Notes under the pieces: model-generated | The model's input: the letters and a program-made list of their open reading frames with translations, nothing else | What the model was told of the DNA's origin: nothing | Databases searched by the model: none | In this document: piece after piece, positions 1 through 5,055 of the stretch | Layout of the letters: each line of letters starts with the position of its first letter | Numbering within the stretch: the first letter of the stretch is position 1 | Position numbers and translations under genes: made by a program | Source of the DNA: DATEEG01 sp035525055 | Lineage (GTDB): Bacteria > Actinomycetota > Acidimicrobiia > Spongiisociales > ZC4RG35 | Assembly: GCA_035525055.1 (NCBI GenBank) | Contig: DATLEZ010000169.1 | Coordinates: 1 to 8,734 of the forward strand | Reading direction: 5' to 3' | DNA: 8,734 nucleotides

Positions 1-92
1 ATCTTGGTGATCTCCCGTTCACAGGCAGCCAACTCTTCCTGCCACGAGTCGATCTGCTGATCGACAGTCCTGTTCTCACCCCACCCATCCAT
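1..92 (-). CDS. Partial unrecognised protein, N-terminal fragment (runs off the left edge)
   Basis: An open reading frame on the minus strand starts at the ATG at 92-90 and stays open to the window edge, giving 30 codons. The peptide starts MDGWGENRTVDQQIDSW and continues EELAACEREITK. It is rich in Glu and Gln with spaced hydrophobic residues, so an amphipathic, possibly coiled-coil helix is likely. There is no clear Shine-Dalgarno sequence. A TANNNT-type box (TACTGT, 103-98 on the minus strand) lies 5 bases before the ATG, which would fit a leaderless start. The composition looks more like real coding sequence than the repeat-rich DNA beside it, but only 30 residues are visible and I do not recognise the family. 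It would be transcribed divergently from proS. Confidence 0.4.
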   Translation of the reverse strand, partial: MDGWGENRTVDQQIDSWQEELAACEREITK

Positions 93-97
93 ATGAG

Positions 98-103
98 ACA
101 GTA
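98..103 (-). promoter_or_regulatory. Possible -10 box of the partial minus-strand gene
   Basis: TACTGT on the minus strand matches the loose TANNNT consensus and sits 5 bases before the ATG at 92. No good -35 is visible. The motif carries little information alone; its value is that proS, serC and fdhD show the same layout. Confidence 0.2.
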
Positions 104-165
104 TGAAGGCTCGGGGTGACAGAAAACCCTGATCCCAACAAGCGTTTCCAAGAAATCCGAGACGT

Positions 166-261
166 ACCGGCGGCGGCCGTCCGGTTCGGCTGCGACCGGA
201 GTTCGCCCACCCCCCTCGACCTCGCTCCGCTCCGGTCGGTCCCCCCGCAAGCAGGGGGACA
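166..261 (+). repeat. Dispersed ~95-bp repeat, copy 1
   Basis: The copy runs from ACCGGCGGCGG to GGGGGACA. Aligned by eye to copy 2 at 312-406 it has about 12 differences in 96 positions, one of them an indel in a C run, so about 87% identity in the same orientation. Shared landmarks are CCGGAGTTCG, a C run, TCGACCTCGCT, and CCCCCCGCAAGC followed by a G run. The C-run/GCAAGC/G-run end can fold into a short GC hairpin. There is no T tract, so it does not look like a terminator. It is probably a member of an intergenic repeat family. Confidence 0.8.
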
Positions 262-311
262 ACCCAAACAGCCGCTCCACTTTCCTTCGCTGGTTCTTCT
301 CTTTGTGACGA

Positions 312-406
312 ACCGGCGGCGGTCTTCGGGTCCGGCTGCGTCCGGAGTTCGCGCACCCCCTCGACCTCGCTTCGCTTCGGCCGGTCCCCCCGCAAGCGAG
401 GGGACA
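312..406 (+). repeat. Dispersed ~95-bp repeat, copy 2
   Basis: Second direct copy of the element at 166-261, starting 146 bp downstream of it. Several differences are transitions in the alternating TCGCTTCGCTTCGG segment. The 50-bp spacer between the copies is pyrimidine-rich and not obviously repeated. In the minus direction the copies read as Arg/Glu-rich peptide (for example GVRELRTQPD), which can mislead gene callers. Confidence 0.8.
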
Positions 407-449
407 GCAAACCAGACTCTCGCCCTACCCCCCTCCTTGCTGATTCTTG

Positions 450-477
450 GATTGCCTACTGCCTGCTGCCAACTGAC
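450..477 (+). repeat. Heptad tandem array upstream of proS
   Basis: Four imperfect 7-bp units, GATTGCC, TACTGCC, TGCTGCC and AACTGAC, lie end to end 36 bp before the proS start. The same unit type and strand recur at 3802-3829 before serC, where the units are TACTGCC, GTCTGCC, GTCTGCC and GACTGTC. Confidence 0.6.
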
Positions 478-499
478 CCGCTGGGTAGCTCCGTCCCGT

Positions 500-505
500 T
501 ACGCT
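500..505 (+). promoter_or_regulatory. Possible -10 box of a leaderless proS transcript
   Basis: TACGCT fits TANNNT and ends 8 bases before the proS ATG at 514. That spacing would put the transcript start at the A of the start codon. No Shine-Dalgarno sequence is present in the preceding bases (GCTCGCGGCAT). No convincing -35 is visible. Confidence 0.3.
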
Positions 506-513
506 CGCGGCAT

Positions 514-2241
514 ATGCGTTGGTCGCAGGCGTACTTTCCGACATTGCGTGATGACCCGGCTGAGGCTGAGGCCGTCAGCCACAAGCTGCTGGTTCGCGGC
601 GGGTTCATTCGCCAACTCTCGGCCGGTCACTACTCCATGCTTCCGCTTGGCCAGCGGGTACGAGCCAAGATCGATCGGATCATCCGCGAGGAAATGGACG
701 CCATCGGTGGCCAGCAGTTCCATCTGCCTGCGTTGCACCCGGCCGAGATCTGGAAGAAGTCGGGCCGTTGGGACGTGATAGGGGATGAACTCTTCCGGCT
801 CAAGGACCGCAAGGGTGCCGAAAGCGCCCTAGGTTTTACTCACGAAGAGGTCTTCGCGACCCTCGCCACCGAGATCTCGTCCTACCGCGACCTGCCTCAG
901 ATCTGGTACCAGGTTCAGACCAAGTTCCGCGACGAACCCAGGCCGAGGTCAGGTCTGCTCCGGGTCCGCGAGTTCACGATGAAGGATTCGTACTCGCTCG
1001 ACATCGACCGCCAGGGTCTTGACGTTGCGTTCGACAAGCACCATGCCGCCTATCGGAGGATTTTCTCCCGGATTGGCGTACAAGCATCCGACGTCCAGGC
1101 ATCGTCGGGGGCGATGGGCGGATCCACATCCGTCGAGTTCGTTGTCAAGAGCCCGGCCGGCGAGGACTGGATCGTCAGCTGCCCCAAGTGCGATTACCGC
1201 GCCAACCTCGAGAGGGCGGTCTCGGAGTTACCTAAGGTCGTTGATGACGGTGGGCTCGACCTGCCCGAGGAGTTCGCCACACCGGGGATCAAGACGATCG
1301 CCGCATTGGCTGCCGCGTTCCCCGACATCGCCACCCCCGAACGCCAACTCAAGACCCTGGTATTCGTCCTCGACGGTCAGATCACCCTGGCGGTCGTGCG
1401 CGGTGACCACGAACTGCTCGAGCAAAAACTTCGGGACGCCACGGGCGCAGTCAACCTCAGGGTGGCACAGGCGGATGAGATGAAGACGGCCCTGGGTGCA
1501 TTTCCCGGGAGCCTCGGTGCGGTCGGAGTGCGCGACATCCCGATCGTGATGGATGAGGAGATGCGGGGTCGGACCAACATGGTCACTGGCGCCAACCGCG
1601 ACGATTGGCACCTCCGGGGAGTGGACGTTGAGCGTGACCTGACGATTGCAAAGTGGGCGTCGTTGCGAACAGTTCGGGAAGGCGAAGGCTGCCCGAACTG
1701 CGGGTCCGCGTTGACGCTCTGGAAAGGCATTGAGGTCGGGCACATCTTCAAGCTCGGCACCCGGTATTCGGAGGCTATCGGGGCCCTCGTCCAGGACGAG
1801 GCGGGCGAATCTCACCCGATCGTGATGGGTTCCTATGGCATCGGATTGGAGCGATCGATCGCCGCTGTGGTCGAAGCCTGCCACGACGAGAAAGGCATCG
1901 TCTGGCCGGTGTCGGTCGCACCCTACGAGGTGGTGGTCACTGTCCTTCGCGTCGACGACGACGCGACTCTCTCGGCCGGAACAAACCTCTACGAGGCTCT
2001 ACGAAAGGCCGGCGTCGACGTTGTGCTCGACGATCGCAGCGAGCGGCCCGGGGTGAAGTTTGCCGACGCGGAATTGATCGGATTCCCATACCGGATCACG
2101 GTCGGGCCTAAGGGAGTTGCGGCGGGCAACGCCGAACTCACGCGGCGGTCAGGACTCATCACTGAAGACGTTCCCATGGCCGAGGTCGTGGATCGGGTCA
2201 CTCAACTGATAATGCCTCTCCGGAGTGGATTCACCAAGTAA
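514..2241 (+). CDS. proS: Prolyl-tRNA synthetase, bacterial type with INS editing domain
   Basis: Cytoplasmic class II aminoacyl-tRNA synthetase that charges tRNA-Pro with proline. The 575-residue product matches the bacterial ProRS layout along its length. Motif 2 spans about residues 136-154 (TKFRDEPRPRSG, then REF). The INS editing domain, which removes Ala mischarged to tRNA-Pro, fills about 235-385; K280 in KTLVFV aligns with the editing lysine of E. coli (K279). Motif 3 is GSYGIGLER at 439-447, with R447 as its arginine. The anticodon-binding domain follows from about 470 (DDRSERPGVKFADAELIG). Cys pairs C223/C226 and C393/C396 flank INS and may bind zinc; the E. coli enzyme lacks them. 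The ATG at 514 aligns exactly with the E. coli N-terminus (MRWSQ versus MRTSQ). There is no Shine-Dalgarno sequence. The gene reads alone or with the small gene 25 bp downstream. Confidence 0.97.
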   Translation: MRWSQAYFPTLRDDPAEAEAVSHKLLVRGGFIRQLSAGHYSMLPLGQRVRAKIDRIIREEMDAIGGQQFHLPALHPAEIWKKSGRWDVIGDELFRLKDRKGAESALGFTHEEVFATLATEISSYRDLPQIWYQVQTKFRDEPRPRSGLLRVREFTMKDSYSLDIDRQGLDVAFDKHHAAYRRIFSRIGVQASDVQASSGAMGGSTSVEFVVKSPAGEDWIVSCPKCDYRANLERAVSELPKVVDDGGLDLPEEFATPGIKTIAALAAAFPDIATPERQLKTLVFVLDGQITLAVVRGDHELLEQKLRDATGAVNLRVAQADEMKTALGAFPGSLGAVGVRDIPIVMDEEMRGRTNMVTGANRDDWHLRGVDVERDLTIAKWASLRTVREGEGCPNCGSALTLWKGIEVGHIFKLGTRYSEAIGALVQDEAGESHPIVMGSYGIGLERSIAAVVEACHDEKGIVWPVSVAPYEVVVTVLRVDDDATLSAGTNLYEALRKAGVDVVLDDRSERPGVKFADAELIGFPYRITVGPKGVAAGNAELTRRSGLITEDVPMAEVVDRVTQLIMPLRSGFTK

Positions 2242-2254
2242 GTTGCCGTCAACC

Positions 2255-2260
2255 GGAGGT
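2255..2260 (+). promoter_or_regulatory. Strong Shine-Dalgarno of the small membrane protein gene
   Basis: GGAGGT lies 6 bases before the ATG at 2267. This decides the start in favour of 2267 over the in-frame GTG at 2225, which lies inside proS and has no ribosome binding site. Confidence 0.8.
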
Positions 2261-2266
2261 GCTCGC

Positions 2267-2491
2267 ATGCAGCGCGGAAGACCCGTGCTCGGTGTCCTTG
2301 GTGGTTTGTTGCTCGGTCTCGGTGAAGCGGTCCTGATTCAGCAGTTCGGACTGTGGCCCCTTGATGCCGTCCTTCTGTTCGGATTGCCGGTTCTCTGCAT
2401 CGTTTTAGGGTTGGTGCTGGCTCGCTCGGCCCCGTTCGGCAAGGGTCGCCGATGCGACGCACGATTGTTGTTGTCGGCTTGGTTGCCCTGA
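2267..2491 (+). CDS. Small hypothetical membrane protein with two predicted TM segments
   Basis: I do not recognise a named family. The 74-residue product starts MQRGRPVLGVLGG and has two hydrophobic segments, about residues 7-28 and 31-52, split by a short Trp-Pro-Leu-Asp turn, so it should sit in the cytoplasmic membrane as a hairpin. After the second segment comes a basic stretch (KGRR, 59-62), then CDARLLLSAWLP. The start rests on a strong GGAGGT at 2255-2260. The last 40 bp overlap the next gene in another frame, exactly where that gene encodes its signal peptide, so the final residues may be a read-through extension of a protein that once ended after the basic stretch. It follows proS by 25 bp and may be cotranscribed with it and with the secreted-protein gene downstream. 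A structural or regulatory membrane role cannot be told from sequence. Confidence 0.7.
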   Translation: MQRGRPVLGVLGGLLLGLGEAVLIQQFGLWPLDAVLLFGLPVLCIVLGLVLARSAPFGKGRRCDARLLLSAWLP

Positions 2492-3000
2492 TGGGGTTGG
2501 CCGTAGCCGCGAGCGCGCAATCGCTGGAGGGAGGCTGCACTGTCAACGCCACCTCCGACCTCGACCAAACCACGATGACCGATGCCACCAGGGACAACCC
2601 GTTCGACGTCGACCCTGAAGGATCAATCTCCTGGGTCGCCAACTCCCCGGGGCCGATCATGGATCACACCTGGGTCATCAATGTCGATATCGGCGGGTTC
2701 GGCCTCCCGGTCGCCCGAGGCGGCGACCCCAACACGGACGGGACCCAGACCTCGGAGGGAGAACGCTCGATTCCCGAACTCATCGAGGACGCCGAGGCGT
2801 CCGGTGTTCCCAACGCTCAGCTCCTCGGATCGCTCCGGGGGATATACCGGGTTTTCGGGAGCATCGATGGGACCGGCTCGTGTTCGGGTGACGCCTTCGT
2901 GTTCATCCAGGGCAATCCCCTCACAGAGTTGGTGGGCCAGGTAGCGGCGGGAATGGCTGGCGTCGGAGCCGCAATGGTCGTCGGCTCGGGAGTCAAGTAG
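2452..3000 (+). CDS. Hypothetical secreted or surface-anchored protein with signal peptide
   Basis: The 182-residue product has a clear N-terminal signal peptide: MRR, a hydrophobic core (about 4-19), and an Ala-Ser-Ala cleavage motif at 20-22 before Gln23. The predicted mature part is acidic and rich in Gly, Asp, Ser and Thr, with only two cysteines, C29 and C144, which could form a disulfide outside the cell. Residues about 158-180 (ELVGQVAAGMAGVGAAMV) are hydrophobic with a terminal Lys, so a C-terminal membrane anchor is plausible. There is no lipobox. The ATG at 2452 has AAGGG 6 bases upstream (2441-2445) and is the start that gives the signal peptide. It overlaps the preceding membrane protein gene by 40 bp, suggesting translational coupling. 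The stop is 5 bp from the convergent fdhD stop. No domain recognised; an envelope role is an inference from topology. Confidence 0.75.
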   Translation: MRRTIVVVGLVALMGLAVAASAQSLEGGCTVNATSDLDQTTMTDATRDNPFDVDPEGSISWVANSPGPIMDHTWVINVDIGGFGLPVARGGDPNTDGTQTSEGERSIPELIEDAEASGVPNAQLLGSLRGIYRVFGSIDGTGSCSGDAFVFIQGNPLTELVGQVAAGMAGVGAAMVVGSGVK

Positions 3001-3005
3001 AAGGG

Positions 3006-3794
3006 CTAAGTCAGACGGGCTTCACCGGTGTAAGCCACGAGCCCGTCACCCCGAACGAATCCGATCACGGTCATGCCGAGGTCGTCAGCGAGTTCGACCG
3101 CGAGCGACGAAGCCGCGGAGATTCCCACCACCATGGAAATTCCGGCGACCGCAGCCTTTTGGGTTATCTCGAACGAGATGCGACCGGAGACCATGAGGAT
3201 GACATCACCCAGGGGCCAGCGAGTCCCGGCGAGAGAACCGATCGCTTTATCCGTTGCGTTGTGACGGCCGACGTCCTCGGCGGCTGTCAGGAGAGCCCCT
3301 TTCTGGTCGAAGATCGCGGCGGCGTGGAGTCCACCGGTGGCGGCGAAAGCAGGTTGCGCCTCGGCGAGTCGGTCCGGCAGGGAGAGGATCAAGTCGATCG
3401 GCACGATCGGTCCATCACCGAGCGGCGGTGAAGCGATCCGCACCGCATCGATCGAGGCCTTTCCGCATACGCCGCAACTCGACGTCGTATAGGTGTTGCG
3501 ACGGTACTGCTCAGGGTCGATGACCACGCCATCGGCCAGGATCAGCCGGAAGCGATCACCGTCGCCTTCACCTTTGACACCGGCCACCTCCTGTGGCCCC
3601 AGAACGATCCCCTCGGTGATGGCAAACCCGAGGATCAGGTCTTCCTCGTTTCCCGGAGTGCGCATCAGCACCGCGAGAGGAACGCTCCCGAGCCGGATTT
3701 CCATCGGCGCCTCGACGACAACCTCGTCCAAGACCTCCTCGGCCCGATTGCCCCTAATACGAGTCACACCGATCTGCTTCGTGGGATCCACCAC
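3006..3794 (-). CDS. fdhD: Formate dehydrogenase accessory sulfurtransferase FdhD
   Basis: FdhD moves sulfur from a cysteine desulfurase (IscS in E. coli) to the Mo-bisMGD cofactor, needed for active formate dehydrogenase; it is cytoplasmic. The 262-residue product carries the family hallmarks in order: PLAVLMRTPGNEEDLILGF (39-57), the sulfur-carrying CxxC in TTSSCGVCGK (C107, C110), GGLHAAA (154-160), EDVGRHNATDKAIG (173-186), SGRISFEITQKAA (203-215) and ISAASSLAVELA (225-236). Length and motifs indicate an intact, functional protein. The start is a tandem GTG pair (3794 and 3791) without a Shine-Dalgarno sequence; a TANNNT box lies 6 bases before the second GTG, so 3791 may be the true start. 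It is convergent with the secreted-protein gene and divergent from serC. No formate dehydrogenase subunit or molybdopterin gene is in the window. Confidence 0.95.
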   Translation of the reverse strand: MVDPTKQIGVTRIRGNRAEEVLDEVVVEAPMEIRLGSVPLAVLMRTPGNEEDLILGFAITEGIVLGPQEVAGVKGEGDGDRFRLILADGVVIDPEQYRRNTYTTSSCGVCGKASIDAVRIASPPLGDGPIVPIDLILSLPDRLAEAQPAFAATGGLHAAAIFDQKGALLTAAEDVGRHNATDKAIGSLAGTRWPLGDVILMVSGRISFEITQKAAVAGISMVVGISAASSLAVELADDLGMTVIGFVRGDGLVAYTGEARLT

Positions 3795-3797
3795 TGA

Positions 3798-3803
3798 AAG
3801 CTA
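3798..3803 (-). promoter_or_regulatory. Possible -10 box of a leaderless fdhD transcript
   Basis: TAGCTT on the minus strand (3803 to 3798) fits TANNNT. It is 3 bases before the first GTG (3794) and 6 before the second (3791). The second spacing fits a transcript starting on the start codon. Low information alone. Confidence 0.25.
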
Positions 3804-3829
3804 CTGCCGTCTGCCGTCTGCCGACTGTC
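3802..3829 (+). repeat. Heptad tandem array between fdhD and serC
   Basis: Four contiguous 7-bp units, TACTGCC, GTCTGCC, GTCTGCC and GACTGTC, with a weaker fifth (TGGCGTC, 3830-3836). The array fills most of the 55-bp gap between the two divergent starts. Its unit resembles the array at 450-477 before proS and has the same orientation relative to the plus-strand gene. Confidence 0.65.
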
Positions 3830-3836
3830 TGGCGTC

Positions 3837-3842
3837 TATGGT
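3837..3842 (+). promoter_or_regulatory. Possible -10 box of a leaderless serC transcript
   Basis: TATGGT fits TANNNT and ends 7 bases before the ATG at 3850. It includes the alternative ATG at 3838, so if this is the -10 box the 3838 start cannot be used. No Shine-Dalgarno precedes either ATG. Confidence 0.3.
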
Positions 3843-3849
3843 TTTGGCC

Positions 3850-4929
3850 ATGCGAGCCCACAACTTCGGAGCAGGACCATGCACCCTTCCGCTCGAGGTG
3901 CTCGAAGAGGTACAGGCCGAATTCGTCGACTTTGACGGGACCGGCATGTCCTTGATCGAAATGTCACACCGTTCAGCTGAGTACGAGGCGGTTCACGATG
4001 CTGCCCTGGCCCTGGCACGGGAAGTGGCCGAGGCCCCCGAAGACTTCGAGGTCCTGTTCGTACAAGGTGGAGCCACTCTTCAATTCGCAATGGTTGCCAT
4101 GAACCTCCTGGCTCCCGACCAGAAGGCCGGCTATGTCGTATCTGGTTCGTGGGGCAAGCGAGCCCTCGAGGACGCCGGTCCCCATGGCGACGTTTACAGC
4201 GCATGGGACGGCAAGGCGGATTCATACACCCGCATGCCTCGTTCAGACGAGATCGAGGTCCGTCCCGATACCCGCTATCTCCACGTCACCACCAACGAAA
4301 CCATCGGAGGAATCCGAATGGTCGACCTTCCCGAGTTGGGGGTGCCTCTGGTGGCCGATATGTCGAGCGACTACCTGGCGAGGCCGATCGATTGGCCGCT
4401 TTACGACCTCGTCTATGGGGGAGTGCAGAAGAACCTGGCCCCGGCCGGGATGGCGGTGGTGTACGTGCGTAGGTCGGCCCTCGACAGCGCCCGCAAGGAC
4501 CTCGGGTCGTTCCTGCGCTACTCGTGGCATGCCGAGACCCGCTCCCTCGGCCACACGCCACCCATGTTCTCGATCTACATCATGGGGAAAGTTCTTGCCC
4601 GGATGAGAGCTGGCGGGGGCATCCGCGCTGTCGAGCACGCAGCCGCCGATAAAGCTGCGGTCTTGTACCGGGTCATCGACGAAAGCGATGACTTCTATCG
4701 AAACCCGGTCGATCGGGCCGTCCGGTCGCACATGAACGTCGTCTTCCGACTCCCCGAGGAGGTCCTCGAGAAGGAGTTCCTGGCAGCCTCCGAAGAGGCG
4801 GGGATGGTGGGTCTCAAGGGACACCGGAGCGTCGGTGGTCTGCGGGCGAGTCTGTACTACGCATTGCCGATGGCGTCGGTCGAGTTCCTGGCCGCGTTTA
4901 TGACCGACTTTCAGTCATCTCACGGTTGA
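3850..4929 (+). CDS. serC: Phosphoserine aminotransferase
   Basis: PLP-dependent cytoplasmic enzyme that converts 3-phosphohydroxypyruvate and glutamate to phosphoserine and 2-oxoglutarate in serine synthesis; in many bacteria it also acts in pyridoxal phosphate synthesis. The 359-residue product (E. coli: 362) starts MRAHNFGAGPCTLP, matching the family NFSSGPAMLP. Further hallmarks are MSHRS, FVQGGATLQFA, NETIGGI, VADMSSDYLARPID, and YGGVQKNLAPAG containing the Schiff-base lysine K194. The C-terminus shows RSHMNVVF, LKGHRSVGGLRASLYYALP and a final HG, as in E. coli. It is thus of the E. coli/Bacillus type, unlike the divergent SerC of mycobacteria and streptomycetes. ATG 3838 (MVLAMRAHN) is the alternative start; 3850 fits the family better. 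No serA or serB is nearby. A new promoter follows its stop. Confidence 0.96.
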   Translation: MRAHNFGAGPCTLPLEVLEEVQAEFVDFDGTGMSLIEMSHRSAEYEAVHDAALALAREVAEAPEDFEVLFVQGGATLQFAMVAMNLLAPDQKAGYVVSGSWGKRALEDAGPHGDVYSAWDGKADSYTRMPRSDEIEVRPDTRYLHVTTNETIGGIRMVDLPELGVPLVADMSSDYLARPIDWPLYDLVYGGVQKNLAPAGMAVVYVRRSALDSARKDLGSFLRYSWHAETRSLGHTPPMFSIYIMGKVLARMRAGGGIRAVEHAAADKAAVLYRVIDESDDFYRNPVDRAVRSHMNVVFRLPEEVLEKEFLAASEEAGMVGLKGHRSVGGLRASLYYALPMASVEFLAAFMTDFQSSHG

Positions 4930-4941
4930 ACGACCGCCGGT

Positions 4942-4947
4942 TATAAT
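4942..4947 (+). promoter_or_regulatory. Perfect TATAAT -10 box for rimP-nusA-infB
   Basis: TATAAT occurs 13 bp after the serC stop, in otherwise GC-rich DNA, predicting a transcript start near 4954. A TTGAAC at 4926-4931 is too close (10-bp spacer) to be its -35, and the bases at the right distance (about 4919-4924) match -35 poorly. The promoter may therefore depend on an activator or other contacts. Confidence 0.6.
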
Positions 4948-4976
4948 CCGAGGCCGAAAGTTAAGGACGCTTTCTG

Positions 4977-5003
4977 GAGAGGTGGGCGCCCTGCCCACCT
5001 CTC
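4977..5003 (+). terminator. Strong hairpin, terminator or attenuator candidate
   Basis: GAGAGGTGGGC (4977-4987) pairs perfectly with GCCCACCTCTC (4993-5003) around a 5-base loop, GCCCT. The following bases, TCTTGTCATGTTTGTTG, are T-rich but not a clean T tract, so termination would be weak or conditional. It could end serC transcripts, attenuate the rimP promoter just upstream, or both. Confidence 0.5.
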
Positions 5004-5029
5004 TCTTGTCATGTTTGTTGCCGGAAAAA

Positions 5030-5055
5030 GGCGGAAGGGCACCGGGTCCCCCGCC
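5030..5055 (+). other. Second leader hairpin
   Basis: GGCGG (5030-5034) pairs with CCGCC (5051-5055), and GGG (5037-5039) with CCC (5048-5050), leaving a two-A bulge and an 8-base loop. No T tract follows. It could be an ordinary leader stem or compete with other foldings. Confidence 0.35.

Larger units (their letters stand above)
93..513. other. 421-bp intergenic region with repeats, no convincing gene
   Basis: This gap before proS contains two direct repeat copies (166-261 and 312-406), a pyrimidine-rich spacer between them, and a heptad array (450-477). Reading frames cross it on both strands (plus strand from 116, minus strand from 267). Their peptides are Arg/Pro/Ser-rich, follow the repeat copies, and in the plus-strand case run into proS in the wrong frame. 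I treat the region as non-coding. Confidence 0.7.

Noticed and set aside
241..261. Repeat end (C run, GCAAGC, G run) as an intrinsic terminator
   Set aside because: The stem is short and no T tract follows on either strand.
76..267. Minus-strand frame of 63 codons starting in repeat copy 1
   Set aside because: Most of its peptide is the repeat element read backwards, and it overlaps in another frame the better minus-strand candidate starting at 92.
450..477. Heptad array as a CRISPR or iteron-type origin
   Set aside because: Units are only 7 bp with no spacers, and there is no replication or cas gene nearby.
116..778. Plus-strand frame of 220 codons across the repeat region
   Set aside because: It runs through both repeat copies and then through the first 265 bp of proS in the wrong frame; the peptide is Arg/Ser/Pro-rich and typical of GC-rich shadow frames.
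1228..1884. Minus-strand frame of 218 codons opposite proS
   Set aside because: Shadow of the INS and motif 3 region of proS; the peptide has no recognisable fold.
2225..2266. GTG at 2225 as the start of the small membrane protein
   Set aside because: It lies inside proS without a ribosome binding site, while ATG 2267 has GGAGGT at ideal spacing.
3493..3849. N-terminal extension of serC by about 119 residues
   Set aside because: This stretch is antisense to fdhD, and family alignment puts the SerC start at 3850 (or 3838).
4926..4947. TTGAAC and TATAAT as a complete -35/-10 pair
   Set aside because: The spacer is only 10 bp, far below the usual 16-19 bp; only the -10 box was kept.
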